Origin: Butyrivibrio sp.
GTDB lineage: Bacteria > Bacillota > Clostridia > Lachnospirales > Lachnospiraceae
NCBI GenBank assembly: GCA_015056625.1
Contig: SVFY01000017.1
Location: 1-64,000, forward strand
Reading direction: 5' to 3'
DNA: 64,000 bases
Shown in pieces: positions 8,637 through 18,071 of the stretch. The notes under the pieces are model-generated. The model worked only from the letters and a program-made list of their open reading frames with translations. It ran no database searches and was not told where the DNA came from. The stretch's first letter is position 1; each line of letters opens with the position of its first letter. A program made the translations under genes and the position numbers.

Positions 8637-9485
8637 TCAAATCTCAAAATAAGCCTTTATCTGTGACAGCTTCTCTTTTCCAGCAACGCGTCCCAGCTCG
8701 TAGACTCTTTCTATCTCTTTTGGGTCCTTCTCAATGGGGTTTATATTAAGTGGCTCCTTGGGTCTTATCACCACAACTTCCCCGGCTTTTTCTTTTTCCC
8801 TGATATATCTCTTTTCCTCGTTGTACATAAGATGGCGCTTGTCCATGCACTCGATCATGGCAGGGTACTTCCTGTACATGACCTTAACAAGTGGCATCAG
8901 CTTTTGCTGGCCCTTAATGTAATCTATGGGCTGGGTCTCAATAACGAGGATCTTGTCATACCCCTTGCCCTCCATGAACTTTAACGGGATCGAGTCGGAA
9001 GTTCCGCCGTCCAAATACTTCCCGCCGTCAATATTTACAATTCGTGATACAAGGGGCATTGAAGCTGACGCCTGTATCCATTTAAGATCACCAGTCTTTC
9101 CATCTGTGCACTTATGGTAAACAGGGCCTCCCTTTTCAACGTCTGTAGCCACGCAATAGAACTCCATCGGGCTTTCCTCAAAAGCCTTCTCATCCCACTT
9201 ATCAAGCTTGTGTGGAAGCTCGTCATAACAAAAGGGTACGTTATAAATATCTCCTGTGAAAACTAACGATCTTATGCTGTGATATCTCTTATCACTGCAG
9301 TACTTTTTATTATATCTGTAGGCTCTTCCGATCTGATGGGATTTAAGATTACATCCAAAGGTGGCTCCCGCCGATACTCCCACAGCTCCGTCAAAAGATA
9401 TTCCTTCTTCCATAAGGACGTCCAAAACGCCACAGGTAAACATCCCGCGCATAGCTCCGCCCTCCATAACAATGCCCTTTCTCAT
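8637..9485 (-). CDS. patatin-like phospholipase family protein
   Basis: A serine lipid hydrolase of the patatin fold. I chose the ATG at 9485 (MRKGIVMEGGAMRG), because AAAGGA lies about 9 bases upstream; longer starts at about 9521 and 9563 would run over a promoter and a terminator. The 282 residues show the oxyanion loop GGAMRG (9-14), the nucleophile elbow GVSAG with Ser38, and the catalytic Asp in LDGGTSD. The set resembles the YjjU/RssA-type cytoplasmic patatins. There is no signal peptide. It precedes the flavin reductase gene. The substrate is unknown. Confidence 0.85.
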   Translation of the reverse strand: MRKGIVMEGGAMRGMFTCGVLDVLMEEGISFDGAVGVSAGATFGCNLKSHQIGRAYRYNKKYCSDKRYHSIRSLVFTGDIYNVPFCYDELPHKLDKWDEKAFEESPMEFYCVATDVEKGGPVYHKCTDGKTGDLKWIQASASMPLVSRIVNIDGGKYLDGGTSDSIPLKFMEGKGYDKILVIETQPIDYIKGQQKLMPLVKVMYRKYPAMIECMDKRHLMYNEEKRYIREKEKAGEVVVIRPKEPLNINPIEKDPKEIERVYELGRVAGKEKLSQIKAYFEI

Positions 9486-9516
9486 GGCCTTCATCCTTTC
9501 AAAATCACTAACTTTC

Positions 9517-9545
9517 ATTATATACCAAAAAAGGCGCCCCGTTAA
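9517..9545 (-). promoter_or_regulatory. possible promoter of the patatin gene, overlapping a terminator
   Basis: TATAAT (9522-9517, minus strand) stands 17 bp after TTAACG, which is the loop of the upstream terminator hairpin. The -10 is perfect and the -35 is weak, so the call is tentative. Confidence 0.4.
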
Positions 9546-9553
9546 GGGCGCCC
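9527..9553 (-). terminator. Rho-independent terminator of the secreted-protein gene
   Basis: Arms GGGCGCC/GGCGCCC (9546-9552 and 9533-9539) close a 6-nt loop, and the minus strand continues with TTTTTTGG. It ends transcription of the gene that stops at 9589. Confidence 0.85.
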
Positions 9554-9588
9554 ATAGTCTCATACTTCCATTAAAGGATCAGCCATGA

Positions 9589-10269
9589 TCAGGTATCTGA
9601 AGGAAGAGGGATGTTTGATACTGAGGTATAGGTTACTACCACGTCATCATAGTCGGAAACGTTCATGCCAACAACCTGATAGTTGGTGCTGCCACTACGG
9701 AAGGTTGTTCCAAGATCCGCAATGTTTACTGTATCGAAGGCAATGGGCTTTCCGTTTTTTAAGAAGATCGTGCGGACTCCAACGCCCTGAATGTCATATT
9801 TTGAGTAGTTGGTCGCTGAAAGCTCTACAAGGTGCCCATTTTTCTGCGCATTTACAGAAACCTGTGAATATGCGCACTTGTCTGTTGGTGCAATGGTGTA
9901 GTCGTACTCAAAACTTGCAGCTTTCCTGATAGATTCCTGACTGAACTGTCCGTAGAGAATGAACTGCTGGCCGTTTTTTACAGCATCAGAATAGTCATTC
10001 ACTCTGCGAAGGACAACACCTGTCTTATCCTTTGCAAGGAAATCAGCGCTTATTGCGATGTCGCTTCCAGTGTTATTGGTTGCGACCACCACATAGTATG
10101 TAAAATATCCAAGTCCATCAGGGATCAGATATTCATCATCAATAATAACCCCAGAAGAGGCCTCTTTTTCAGCGTATGCAGTTGTGGCGGGAACAAAGTC
10201 GGATTCGATTGATAAGGCTGAAATGATCATCCCCATAGCGACAAAAATTGAAAATAATCTTTTCTTCAT
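9589..10269 (-). CDS. secreted protein of unknown function (FxLYD-like?)
   Basis: A 226-residue exported protein. The start at 10269 (MKKRLFSIFVAMGMIIS) has GGAGGAGAAGG just upstream and gives a normal signal peptide that ends near ATTAYA. The mature part reads like one or two immunoglobulin-type beta domains that discuss a comparison of two states: YYVVVATNNTGSDIAISADFLAKD and later SATNYSKYDIQGVGVRTIFLKNGK. Such alternating hydrophobic strands with N-N-T-G turns recall FxLYD/DUF3426-like domains, but no enzyme motif is visible. It is a single gene between two terminators. I do not assign a function. Confidence 0.7.
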   Translation of the reverse strand: MKKRLFSIFVAMGMIISALSIESDFVPATTAYAEKEASSGVIIDDEYLIPDGLGYFTYYVVVATNNTGSDIAISADFLAKDKTGVVLRRVNDYSDAVKNGQQFILYGQFSQESIRKAASFEYDYTIAPTDKCAYSQVSVNAQKNGHLVELSATNYSKYDIQGVGVRTIFLKNGKPIAFDTVNIADLGTTFRSGSTNYQVVGMNVSDYDDVVVTYTSVSNIPLPSDT

Positions 10270-10332
10270 AGCCTTCTCCTCCGACAAAAGATTTGTAACT
10301 TTTTTCATCCGTTACATAAATTATTATCGGAG

Positions 10333-10369
10333 AAAAAAGTGCCATTTTCCATAGGGAAACGGCACTTTT
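10333..10369 (-). terminator. Rho-independent terminator after the glycosyltransferase gene
   Basis: AAAGTGCCGTTT pairs with AAATGGCACTTT around a CCCTATGG-type loop, followed by Ts on the minus strand. It closes the operon 12128-13735 / 10407-12119. Confidence 0.8.
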
Positions 10370-10406
10370 AATGGTCTTTTAAGAAAGGTTCCAATTGGTT
10401 TAGAAA

Positions 10407-12119
10407 CTACTTGTAGAGCACGTGGTATCCACCAAAATCTTCCTCAGTAAACATGCTGATATCAAAACTGCTGTTCATGTCATTGCTTGATACAACGAAG
10501 ACATCGCCATCATGTTCCGGCGAATTCACATCCTGTGGGAGTTTGAAAATGAAGTTGCCAAAGCTTCCAGCAATTCTGAACTCTGCAGTCTCATCCATGT
10601 ACTGAACAGTACTGGTAAAGCGGTATGGATCATAGTTGTTGTAGTAAAGTGCAAGCATGAAGGGCGCTGAGAGGCCATCATAAGTTGAATATATGGTCCT
10701 GTCGTCGCCTGCGATCTCATAAGCTCTTTTAATTGCATCTCCATAACCTGGCATGAAGATACTAAGTGCCCACCTGTTGTACTGTGTGAAGTAGTCCCTG
10801 GTAAAAGAAACTCCTCCAAGAAGCAAAATGATAGTAAGGGCTACAGCTGCTGCCCTTCCCAGATTTTCAAATATAAACTCTGCTCCGAGCACAAAGAAAT
10901 AGATAAGAGGGATAAAGAGCATCACAAGCCTGTTGATGTCTGGAAGGATCACCAGGTCCAGGATGACACTTCCCAGGGTCACAAAGATAAACATGGCATT
11001 TAGTATCATGCCCTGCTGACCATCCTCATCCTTTGAAAAGAGCTTTTTTACTCCTATAACAAGTCCTGTAAATGTCACAGGGAAAGTAAATGCAAAAAGT
11101 GTAGCATAGCCCTTCAAATAGTGCGCGATAGTGTTTTCGCTATTATCCACGCTCACTGTCAGTATAAGGGACTTAAGGTTACCCAGCACCCCTTTAAAAA
11201 AGCCATCGCCAAAAGAAACAAAGGCCTCTCCCGTTCTGGCTGCTGTAAACCTGTTGAAGGTAACTACGTCAGTGATGATCTCCGGAACGCCAAGGTAATT
11301 GATGGCATAAAAAAGCAAAAGCGGCGCAAACACCACCATGAAAGTGACGATTGCAAGGATCAGCTGCGTAATCGTCAGAGCTTTCTTTTTTATTGAATAA
11401 GCAGCGATCATAACCAGGGTTGCAGGAACAACTATAGTTGCTGCTCCGTAGCTGTACATACAAATAGCAAAGGACGCAGCGCTCAAACAGTAAATGACAC
11501 TGCTCTTCTTTTTGGATGCAAGCAAAAACAGGTATACAGACAGCATCAGGTTAAATGGCATTATATTGCTATCCAGGCTCCACCTTGAAAGGATCACATG
11601 CCAGGGGCAGATTGCAAGAAAAGCCGCTCCCAAAACTGATGCTTCGTTCCTGTAGCTCTTTTTTTCAAAGCCAAGTCGTAAGGCCTTGTAGAAAAGAAAT
11701 ACCGTCAGAATTCCGCAAATTGCTGGGATAAGTCGCAACTTAACGATACCTGTTCCAAACAGTGAAATGGATATGACGTTCAGGTAAACAAGAAGCGGAC
11801 TTCCACCGCCACAACCCCAGGTTATCGGGTAGATTGGGAAGTGATATCCATCTCTGTCTATTCCAAAGTTTGATAGGATATAGGCTTCGTAGCCAATAGA
11901 TGCCTCGTCCTGCTGAAGGCCGTAGGGAACTGCCCCAAGCTTATAGAGCCTTAAGATAGCCGCCACAACCATCACGACTGCAAAGCAGATCCTGGCTGCT
12001 TTATCGCTTAGATGCACGCTGCCTTTCTTTTTCCCTGAATAATAAAAATATAAGGCTGCCACACCCATAAGGATGTAGGCAGCCGTAGCTATATAGTTGT
12101 AGTAATCTATAAGTCTCAT
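10407..12119 (-). CDS. membrane glycosyltransferase, GT-C fold (GT39/ArnT-like)
   Basis: A 570-residue polytopic protein with about ten hydrophobic helices. After the first helix pair comes a loop with the acidic pair QQDEASIGYEAY, which matches the catalytic D-E loop of GT-C enzymes that use polyprenyl-phosphate sugars (PMT, ArnT, DUF2029-like families). The C-terminal part after about residue 440 is hydrophilic and probably extracellular. The gene starts 8 bp after the stop of the secreted GH-like gene, with AGGAC before the ATG. The pair may modify a cell-surface polysaccharide or protein. The acceptor and sugar are unknown. Confidence 0.75.
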   Translation of the reverse strand: MRLIDYYNYIATAAYILMGVAALYFYYSGKKKGSVHLSDKAARICFAVVMVVAAILRLYKLGAVPYGLQQDEASIGYEAYILSNFGIDRDGYHFPIYPITWGCGGGSPLLVYLNVISISLFGTGIVKLRLIPAICGILTVFLFYKALRLGFEKKSYRNEASVLGAAFLAICPWHVILSRWSLDSNIMPFNLMLSVYLFLLASKKKSSVIYCLSAASFAICMYSYGAATIVVPATLVMIAAYSIKKKALTITQLILAIVTFMVVFAPLLLFYAINYLGVPEIITDVVTFNRFTAARTGEAFVSFGDGFFKGVLGNLKSLILTVSVDNSENTIAHYLKGYATLFAFTFPVTFTGLVIGVKKLFSKDEDGQQGMILNAMFIFVTLGSVILDLVILPDINRLVMLFIPLIYFFVLGAEFIFENLGRAAAVALTIILLLGGVSFTRDYFTQYNRWALSIFMPGYGDAIKRAYEIAGDDRTIYSTYDGLSAPFMLALYYNNYDPYRFTSTVQYMDETAEFRIAGSFGNFIFKLPQDVNSPEHDGDVFVVSSNDMNSSFDISMFTEEDFGGYHVLYK

Positions 12120-12127
12120 ATTATGTC

Positions 12128-13735
12128 CTATCTGGCACGCATCTGTGCGTTCCAGTCTGTTATTCCCATGTAGGATGCAGCTCTTCCAATGTAAGCGCCA
12201 GCGTTTGGTCCGTCCATCTGCTGATAGAATTCAAAGGCAAGCTTTCTTGCTCCATTTGTATGTGTAAGTCCAACAGAAAGGCCCTGCGCGATCTCCACTG
12301 GAGAATCAGTCTGTCTGTTAAAGGCAATGAGCTTGATATGCTGATTGTTAACGCATCTCTGATAAGCATATACAATGGCTGCTGCCTGTGCCTCTTCGCC
12401 CTGAGTCGAAGAATAGCCAACCTCAGTCAAAAGAACTGGTCGCACCCCACCCTTGGTATTCCTGAAGGCTGGCTGGCTAAGAAAATCTGTCAGCACCTCG
12501 ATATTCTCCATTGTAAGGTAAGGTGTGTTCATGTCATGGGTTACCATGGCTGGATTCTTGGGTGTCCAGAAGCTTGTCCAGTTCATTGGATAATTGTAAG
12601 GATGCTCAGCAACTGCCCAGTCGATATTACCCTGAGCTGTGATGCATGCATTTATAGCTTCCAGCATACTCCTTGCTGAATAGTAGGAGCCGTTGTGGAT
12701 ATGAGTCCAGTTCTGATCAAGGCTTATGCACACATAAGCGTTGGCATTTCTGCTCTTGATAGCGTTATAGCATACTCTGACAGAATCTGCGTAGAGCTGC
12801 GCGTACTGCATCTGGTCTGTAATACCTGAATAATTCCATACGTTCTTGGCGTTTACTTCATTGGCGATAACCCAGTTATCTACCTGACCGCAGCCGTTCT
12901 TGCCGTTATATCTCATGGCAAGGAAAGAAACCACAGCCTCAAGATACTCAAGTCCCTTATCCTCAGAAGTATTCATAAGATAGTAGCTTGATCGTCCACC
13001 TCTTGCTGATGGAGAGATCATGAACTCCTCCCCTGCAGCACGTGGGTTTAAAAGAACCATTGTCATTCCCATACCCTGATTGGTACTGGTCCTTACGCAG
13101 TGGTCATACTGACTAAGGTATGCTGAATCAAAGTAATAGGTCTTTCCGTTGTAACCGTACTGAACACCGCCATTTCCACCGATGATATCAGGAAGGTTGA
13201 TGTTATATGCCCCCTGCTTTACGCCAAGCTGAACAGACTCTGTATTGCCGTTTCCGATCTTGGCTCCGTCAAGGATAAGTCCCTTTTTGCCGTTATTCTT
13301 CCTGCCTGGTGAACCTGCTGCAAGAGCTTCAGGATTGGTGATGTACTTGGCACCTGCCACAGAAACAAAGTTTCCACCCTGCTTAACTGCTACCTGGAAT
13401 TTGTCATAGAGATGGCAGCTTGCAGTCTGATATCCAAGAGGAACAGTCATGTTGAGTCCTGCGCTTATTGGTGCCTGGGCTACAGGTGAACCAGCGGGAG
13501 CTCCCTGGTAGGGCTTTTCAGCGAAAAGATAAAACTGCCCATCATCGCTTGATGGCAGGTCGGAAGCAGAAATATTAACAACAACATTTTCACCTGCTAT
13601 GGATACTGAATTGATGGTGACTGCACCAAGTCCTGCTGCGCTAGCCTTGACTGGGGCAAAAGAAAACACACTTATAACAGTTACTGTCAAAACAGCTGCC
13701 ATTTTAAGTGATGAAAAGAATCTGTTTTTTTTCAA
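12128..13735 (-). CDS. secreted glycoside hydrolase-like protein (DUF5722 type)
   Basis: A 535-residue exported protein. I prefer the TTG at 13735 (MKKNRFFSSLKMAAVLTV), which has GAGGAAAAG 7-8 bases upstream and gives a clean signal peptide ending near VKASA; the ATG at 13774 has its purine tract touching the start codon. The C-terminal two thirds look like a clan GH-A TIM barrel: WVIANEVNAKN supplies an Asn-Glu pair of the kind used as acid/base, and LLTEVGYSS ends a strand with the Glu expected for the nucleophile. The N-terminal 130 residues look like a beta domain. The family assignment to DUF5722 is from memory; the substrate is unknown. It is co-transcribed with the GT-C gene. Confidence 0.7.
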   Translation of the reverse strand: MKKNRFFSSLKMAAVLTVTVISVFSFAPVKASAAGLGAVTINSVSIAGENVVVNISASDLPSSDDGQFYLFAEKPYQGAPAGSPVAQAPISAGLNMTVPLGYQTASCHLYDKFQVAVKQGGNFVSVAGAKYITNPEALAAGSPGRKNNGKKGLILDGAKIGNGNTESVQLGVKQGAYNINLPDIIGGNGGVQYGYNGKTYYFDSAYLSQYDHCVRTSTNQGMGMTMVLLNPRAAGEEFMISPSARGGRSSYYLMNTSEDKGLEYLEAVVSFLAMRYNGKNGCGQVDNWVIANEVNAKNVWNYSGITDQMQYAQLYADSVRVCYNAIKSRNANAYVCISLDQNWTHIHNGSYYSARSMLEAINACITAQGNIDWAVAEHPYNYPMNWTSFWTPKNPAMVTHDMNTPYLTMENIEVLTDFLSQPAFRNTKGGVRPVLLTEVGYSSTQGEEAQAAAIVYAYQRCVNNQHIKLIAFNRQTDSPVEIAQGLSVGLTHTNGARKLAFEFYQQMDGPNAGAYIGRAASYMGITDWNAQMRAR

Positions 13736-13868
13736 TTTACTTTTCCTCGTTTCAACAATAATAGAATGATACATCTTCCGCCGAAGCGGTATTACAATGA
13801 TATCGAAAAATCATCATAATTTCAACACTTTTTGTGCTTGATTTAGAATTTCATATGCTACCAATAAT

Positions 13869-14621
13869 TTAGTAATCAACTTTCATAAGAGCCAGTCCCT
13901 GAGGAGGAGCTGTAGGTCCTGCTTTTTGCCTGTCGCAGGCATCCAAGATGTCCTTAACTTCATCCGGCCTAATATTTCCATAGCCAACTTCTAAAAGAGT
14001 ACCTGTAAGGATCCTTACCATGTTCTGCAAAAAGCCATTGCCGTGAAAATACAGCCTGATATAACTGCCGCTCTCTTCAATGTTGATGGTATCAACACAT
14101 CTGACAGTGGACTTTTTCATCTTGGTATTTCCGCAAAAGCTCTTAAAATCATGGGTACCCAGAAGGTGCCTGGCTGCCGCTCTCATGGCCTCTGTATCAG
14201 GTCTTTTCTCAAGAATGGTAACATACTTTCTGTCAAATACAGGCTTACTGTTTCCACACCAGCAGGTATATCTGTAAGTCTTACCAATGGCATTGTACCT
14301 TGAGTGAAACCTGTCAGAGCAGACCTTCACCTCATTAACTGAAATATCCTCTGGAAGGTACTCATTCATATAGTTTTGTATCTCTTCCTCAGACATGTCA
14401 GTATCGATAAAGGCATTGGCTGTCATGGCCCTGGCGTGGACGCCAGCATCTGTGCGCCCTGCACCGATAAGGTTTATAGCTGTTTCATCGCCACTTACCG
14501 CCATCTTATTGAGCACCGTTTCAAGCTTACCCTGGATGGTGGCATCCTTTCCAGGCTGGCGCTCCCATCCATGGTACCTTGTTCCGTCATAGCTTATGAT
14601 AAATTTATAGTTGCGCTTCAT
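13869..14621 (-). CDS. truA: tRNA pseudouridine(38-40) synthase
   Basis: TruA makes pseudouridine at positions 38-40 of the tRNA anticodon arm. The 250 residues show the invariant block GAGRTDAGVHA with the nucleophile Asp57, the N-terminal YDGTRYHGWERQP and the C-terminal block FLQNMVRILTGTLLEVG. It lies 17 bp after the GH94 gene and is probably read from the same mRNA, an odd pairing of tRNA modification with sugar metabolism. Confidence 0.96.
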   Translation of the reverse strand: MKRNYKFIISYDGTRYHGWERQPGKDATIQGKLETVLNKMAVSGDETAINLIGAGRTDAGVHARAMTANAFIDTDMSEEEIQNYMNEYLPEDISVNEVKVCSDRFHSRYNAIGKTYRYTCWCGNSKPVFDRKYVTILEKRPDTEAMRAAARHLLGTHDFKSFCGNTKMKKSTVRCVDTINIEESGSYIRLYFHGNGFLQNMVRILTGTLLEVGYGNIRPDEVKDILDACDRQKAGPTAPPQGLALMKVDY

Positions 14622-14638
14622 AATATGTGCCTATCTCT

Positions 14639-17383
14639 TTATCCAAGAACAACGTCTATGTTGTGGCTGCCATCTGACAGTCCGTCAATAATGTCACTTC
14701 CTATGATCATGGAGCCTTCGCCGCTTGTCTCAAGCTCTTTTCCATCGATGGAAACGCTCTTTACGTTGTAGCTTCCAGCATCCAGCTTGTCAGGGTCATT
14801 GTAGGTAACTGTAAGTTTCTTACCTCTGAAGATAAGGCTGATGGAAGCCTGCATGTCATCGTCAAACTGAGACAGCACAAGCTTTGGATCAATGCTCAGG
14901 TCTCCGGCAGCGCCGCAAACGCCAAACTCCTCAGTTACAACTGTCATAAGATACCAGCTGGCAGCTCCTGTTAGGTAGTTGTAAAGGCCTCTTCCCTCTC
15001 CGTTAAAGTACTCTGGAACGCCGGGATAAATCCTGCTGGTCTCAAAGTCCCTGGCTGTTTCATACAGGGAGTTAAGGGCTTTAAATCCCTCTTTTGCAAA
15101 GCCTCTCTTATAAAGGGCATTGCCATACATAACTGCCATATGTGAAAAGACAGCGCCGTTCTCCTTATCTCCATAGGAGAAGCCAAACATTCTTCCAAGG
15201 TCAGTTCTGATCGCCTTGAAATCTGTGTTGAGGCGATATCCGCCAATCTTCTTGTTGTAGAGGTATTTGTCCACACTCTTTATGATCTTGGGTACATCCT
15301 CATCACTGGCAGTTCCTGCCATAATAGAAAACACCTGACCTGTGAGCATCATTCTCACATTCTTGCCATCAGGGGTATCAAACTCGCCCTCAACAGCACA
15401 GCCATTGTCGTCGTAATATCCGTTGTACCAGCCATCACCCTCAGAGTCTCTTACCCACTCTTTTTCTCTTATGCGCTTCATAAGATCCTGAGATTTCTCC
15501 TCAAGAGCAGCTGCAAGTTCCTCAAGGTCAACCTCTTCCTTGACGCCGCTTATGGATGATCTTACTTCATCCATGTAGCCATAAAGAAGCTTCTTCCTGT
15601 TCTCAGGGCTGTTAAAGAGTTCCTCCCCATCTGATAAGATAAGTGGCAGTATCTCTTTTGCCAGCATGCAGCTCTTGCCTGCGCCTAAAGCTTCATAAAG
15701 CCTTATGTAATCAGCTATTTCCTGAAGGTTCCCGGCATAGCCATTTGTAAATGCAACGCTCTCGCCCTTGTGGGTTCCCATATCAAGCGCATCATTCCAG
15801 TCTGCGCCCCTTAATCTTATCTGTCCGTGCTCTCCCACATCATAAAAGGCTGTGAGATTCTCAATGAGAAGGTGCTCAAGAACTGAGCCCATGTACTCTT
15901 TTCCAGTATCGTCCTTCTGAACAACACCATAGCTGTCGTTATAAGCCTCGTCTCTCTTCTCAGCACGGCATACGAAGTTGTCCTTAAAGTAAGGAACATC
16001 CTCCATAAGGATATCAAGGTCTCCTGTCTGGTCCATATATAGCTTAAGTGTAAGGAATGGCCAGAAGCCATGATCCATCCATACTCTGGGAATACCATTT
16101 CTGTCAGCCTTGAATTCACCTGGCTTGTCACCGATGATGGTTGCGTTTGTACCATCAAGCCTTACGCCTCTGAAGTTATCAAGGATCATCTTACGAACAC
16201 CGTCTGGATCTGTAAGAAGAAGTGCCAGACAGTCCTGCCACAGGTCACGCCATCCTCTTCCTCCTCTTCCGTAGTCGTGGTGAGGAAGGAATGAACAACC
16301 ATAAATCCTTCTTAGCTGTGGCTGGAATGCGATCCACTCCATGAAATTATCAAAGCTCTTATCGCTGGTTTTTACATGGATATTGGTGATGTTTTCCCAG
16401 TACTGTTTAGCTTCTTCAAAAGCCTTGCCTGCGCTGCCAGGGCTGTAAATAGCATCCCTTGCAGCAACAAAGTCTACGCTGTCATCCACCTTAATGCTAT
16501 CATCCTTACTGCCAACAAAAGTTCCGATAGCGATCTGGAAACAGGCGCTCTCACCTTTTTTAAGTGTTACATCTTTAAACTTTAAAGCACCGATCGTCTC
16601 TTTTCCATCAACCTTAAATGGCGCAGTTTTAAAGCTTCCCATGCCATCAAGAAGAGACCTTGGTCTTGTATATGTGCCGCCCTCACCTATAAACTTTTCA
16701 GCGTCGGCAATAAATGCAACAGGGTCATCGCTGTTTCCATCAGCCCCGATCACAAAGTAAGCTGTGTCGTTGATCTGATGTCCTCTCTCGTCAAAAGAAA
16801 GAGTTGGCTTGACAATAACTCCTTTGTCTGTGACAAATGCCCTGTTAAGAAGAGATGTAACGTGTCTGTGGTCCCTGATATTGTCAGCACTTCTTGCATA
16901 GATTGGAACTGCTGCAACCGGGGTAAAAGAAATATCTTTTTCTGAACTGTTAGTAAACTTAACAGTCATGATCTCAGCGGAATTTTTAAGAAGAGCAAAA
17001 ATGGTAACTTCTGCCTGGATACCTCTCTTTTTGCTACTCCTTACAACCTTCTGCCACATGCGGCCGCCAAAGAGAGTGACCTCATCCTCATTGTCTGTAA
17101 ATCTGTCAGCTTCCTGTCCTGCTGAAGCACCACAGGCTGACCAGATGCCATCCTCAAACACAGCAAAGAAGTTCCTGGTATCTCTCTCAGCATGGAGATC
17201 AGCTATGCTCTTAGGAGCGATCAGAAAATGGTTCTGATCAAGCTTGCTATCGCCTCCAAAATCAGGTGATACTGCACTTCTAAGCCCCTTTCCTCCTGCT
17301 ACCGGAAGATAGAGACCGCTTGTATGCTGTGGATCTTTCATTTCAAAAGAGCCGCGATCATCAATAAACTTATAACCACTCAT
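14639..17383 (-). CDS. GH94 family glycoside phosphorylase, possibly 1,2-beta-oligoglucan type
   Basis: A 914-residue cytoplasmic protein without a signal peptide. GH94 enzymes split beta-glucosides with phosphate to give alpha-glucose-1-phosphate. The (alpha/alpha)6 barrel block GRGGRGWRDLWQDCLALLL is typical, and RGADWNDALDMG further on carries the general-acid Asp region (WND). The N-terminal beta-sandwich spans about 1-300. The block GTNATIIGDKPGEF, the VWMDHGFWPF block and the lack of cellobiose phosphorylase hallmarks point to the 1,2-beta-oligoglucan phosphorylase side of the family, but this is a soft call. AGAGGAAA precedes the ATG at 17383. It is co-directional with truA downstream. 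Confidence 0.75.
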   Translation of the reverse strand: MSGYKFIDDRGSFEMKDPQHTSGLYLPVAGGKGLRSAVSPDFGGDSKLDQNHFLIAPKSIADLHAERDTRNFFAVFEDGIWSACGASAGQEADRFTDNEDEVTLFGGRMWQKVVRSSKKRGIQAEVTIFALLKNSAEIMTVKFTNSSEKDISFTPVAAVPIYARSADNIRDHRHVTSLLNRAFVTDKGVIVKPTLSFDERGHQINDTAYFVIGADGNSDDPVAFIADAEKFIGEGGTYTRPRSLLDGMGSFKTAPFKVDGKETIGALKFKDVTLKKGESACFQIAIGTFVGSKDDSIKVDDSVDFVAARDAIYSPGSAGKAFEEAKQYWENITNIHVKTSDKSFDNFMEWIAFQPQLRRIYGCSFLPHHDYGRGGRGWRDLWQDCLALLLTDPDGVRKMILDNFRGVRLDGTNATIIGDKPGEFKADRNGIPRVWMDHGFWPFLTLKLYMDQTGDLDILMEDVPYFKDNFVCRAEKRDEAYNDSYGVVQKDDTGKEYMGSVLEHLLIENLTAFYDVGEHGQIRLRGADWNDALDMGTHKGESVAFTNGYAGNLQEIADYIRLYEALGAGKSCMLAKEILPLILSDGEELFNSPENRKKLLYGYMDEVRSSISGVKEEVDLEELAAALEEKSQDLMKRIREKEWVRDSEGDGWYNGYYDDNGCAVEGEFDTPDGKNVRMMLTGQVFSIMAGTASDEDVPKIIKSVDKYLYNKKIGGYRLNTDFKAIRTDLGRMFGFSYGDKENGAVFSHMAVMYGNALYKRGFAKEGFKALNSLYETARDFETSRIYPGVPEYFNGEGRGLYNYLTGAASWYLMTVVTEEFGVCGAAGDLSIDPKLVLSQFDDDMQASISLIFRGKKLTVTYNDPDKLDAGSYNVKSVSIDGKELETSGEGSMIIGSDIIDGLSDGSHNIDVVLG

Positions 17384-17481
17384 AACACATTTCCTCTTAT
17401 TTTCTTATAAAATAGTCCTCTAAATGTTTATCTTACCTTATGGGCAGGCAGGTTGTAAATCAAAAAGGGTAAAACAAATAC

Positions 17482-17520
17482 AAAAAAGACATCATCTGAA
17501 GGTGATCTCAAATGATGTCC
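17482..17520 (-). terminator. terminator of rnpB
   Basis: GGACATCATT (17520-17511) pairs with AGATGATGTC (17497-17488), counting one mismatch near the loop, and is followed by TTTTTTG on the minus strand. It lies just 3' of the RNase P RNA. Confidence 0.85.
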
Positions 17521-17532
17521 TTATTATCTTGT

Positions 17533-17911
17533 AATGAGCAGAACTATAAGCCGGGTTATGTCGTGAATGATCATCTATCTAGGACTGCTGTCACCAACAG
17601 TCTCAAGCGACCCACCTGAGAACGAGCCGGGCCGACTCATGGTCCTCTTTTCGGTCTTGCTTCGGATGGGGTTTACATGGCTACTGATGTTACCACCAGC
17701 ACGGTAGTCTCTTACACTGCCTTTCCACCCTTACGCCGCATGCTCATAGCATGCACAGGGAATGCAAGCATTCCTACGCGGTGTCTCTCTGTTGCACTAT
17801 CCTGGGAGTTGCCTCCACCAGACGTTATCTGGCATCCTGCCCTGTGAAGCCCGGACTTTCCTCTCCCGTGCCCTTTCGTTTGCACGGCAGCGATCATCCA
17901 TCCTGCTCATT
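17533..17911 (-). ncRNA. rnpB: RNase P RNA, bacterial type A
   Basis: The catalytic RNA that trims tRNA 5' leaders. The 5' and 3' ends form helix P1 (AATGAGCAG with CTGCTCATT). Conserved blocks in minus-strand order are GAGGAAAGTCCGGGC, the ACAGGGCAG segment, AAGGGTGGAAAGGC, GTAAGAGACTACC and the 3' part ending CATAACCCGGCTTATAG. About 379 nt is a normal size. The exact ends were set by the P1 pairing and by the promoter and terminator. Confidence 0.95.
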
Positions 17912-17919
17912 GGATAATC

Positions 17920-17948
17920 AGTATAGCACAGGGGATTTTTCGTCGCAA
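17920..17948 (-). promoter_or_regulatory. promoter of rnpB
   Basis: TTGCGA (complement at 17943-17948), 17 bp, TATACT (17925-17920). The predicted start falls about 8 bp further, at the 5' end of P1. Confidence 0.8.
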
Positions 17949-18071
17949 GATTTAATATCCTGTCCTTCGTTTTGACGGTCAGGGTGGATATAGATCAATA
18001 TATACCCTGACTTCTTCATAGACACGGTGCATTGCACTAGTCCACATCCCCTGTTATATCTAGCAAAATGG

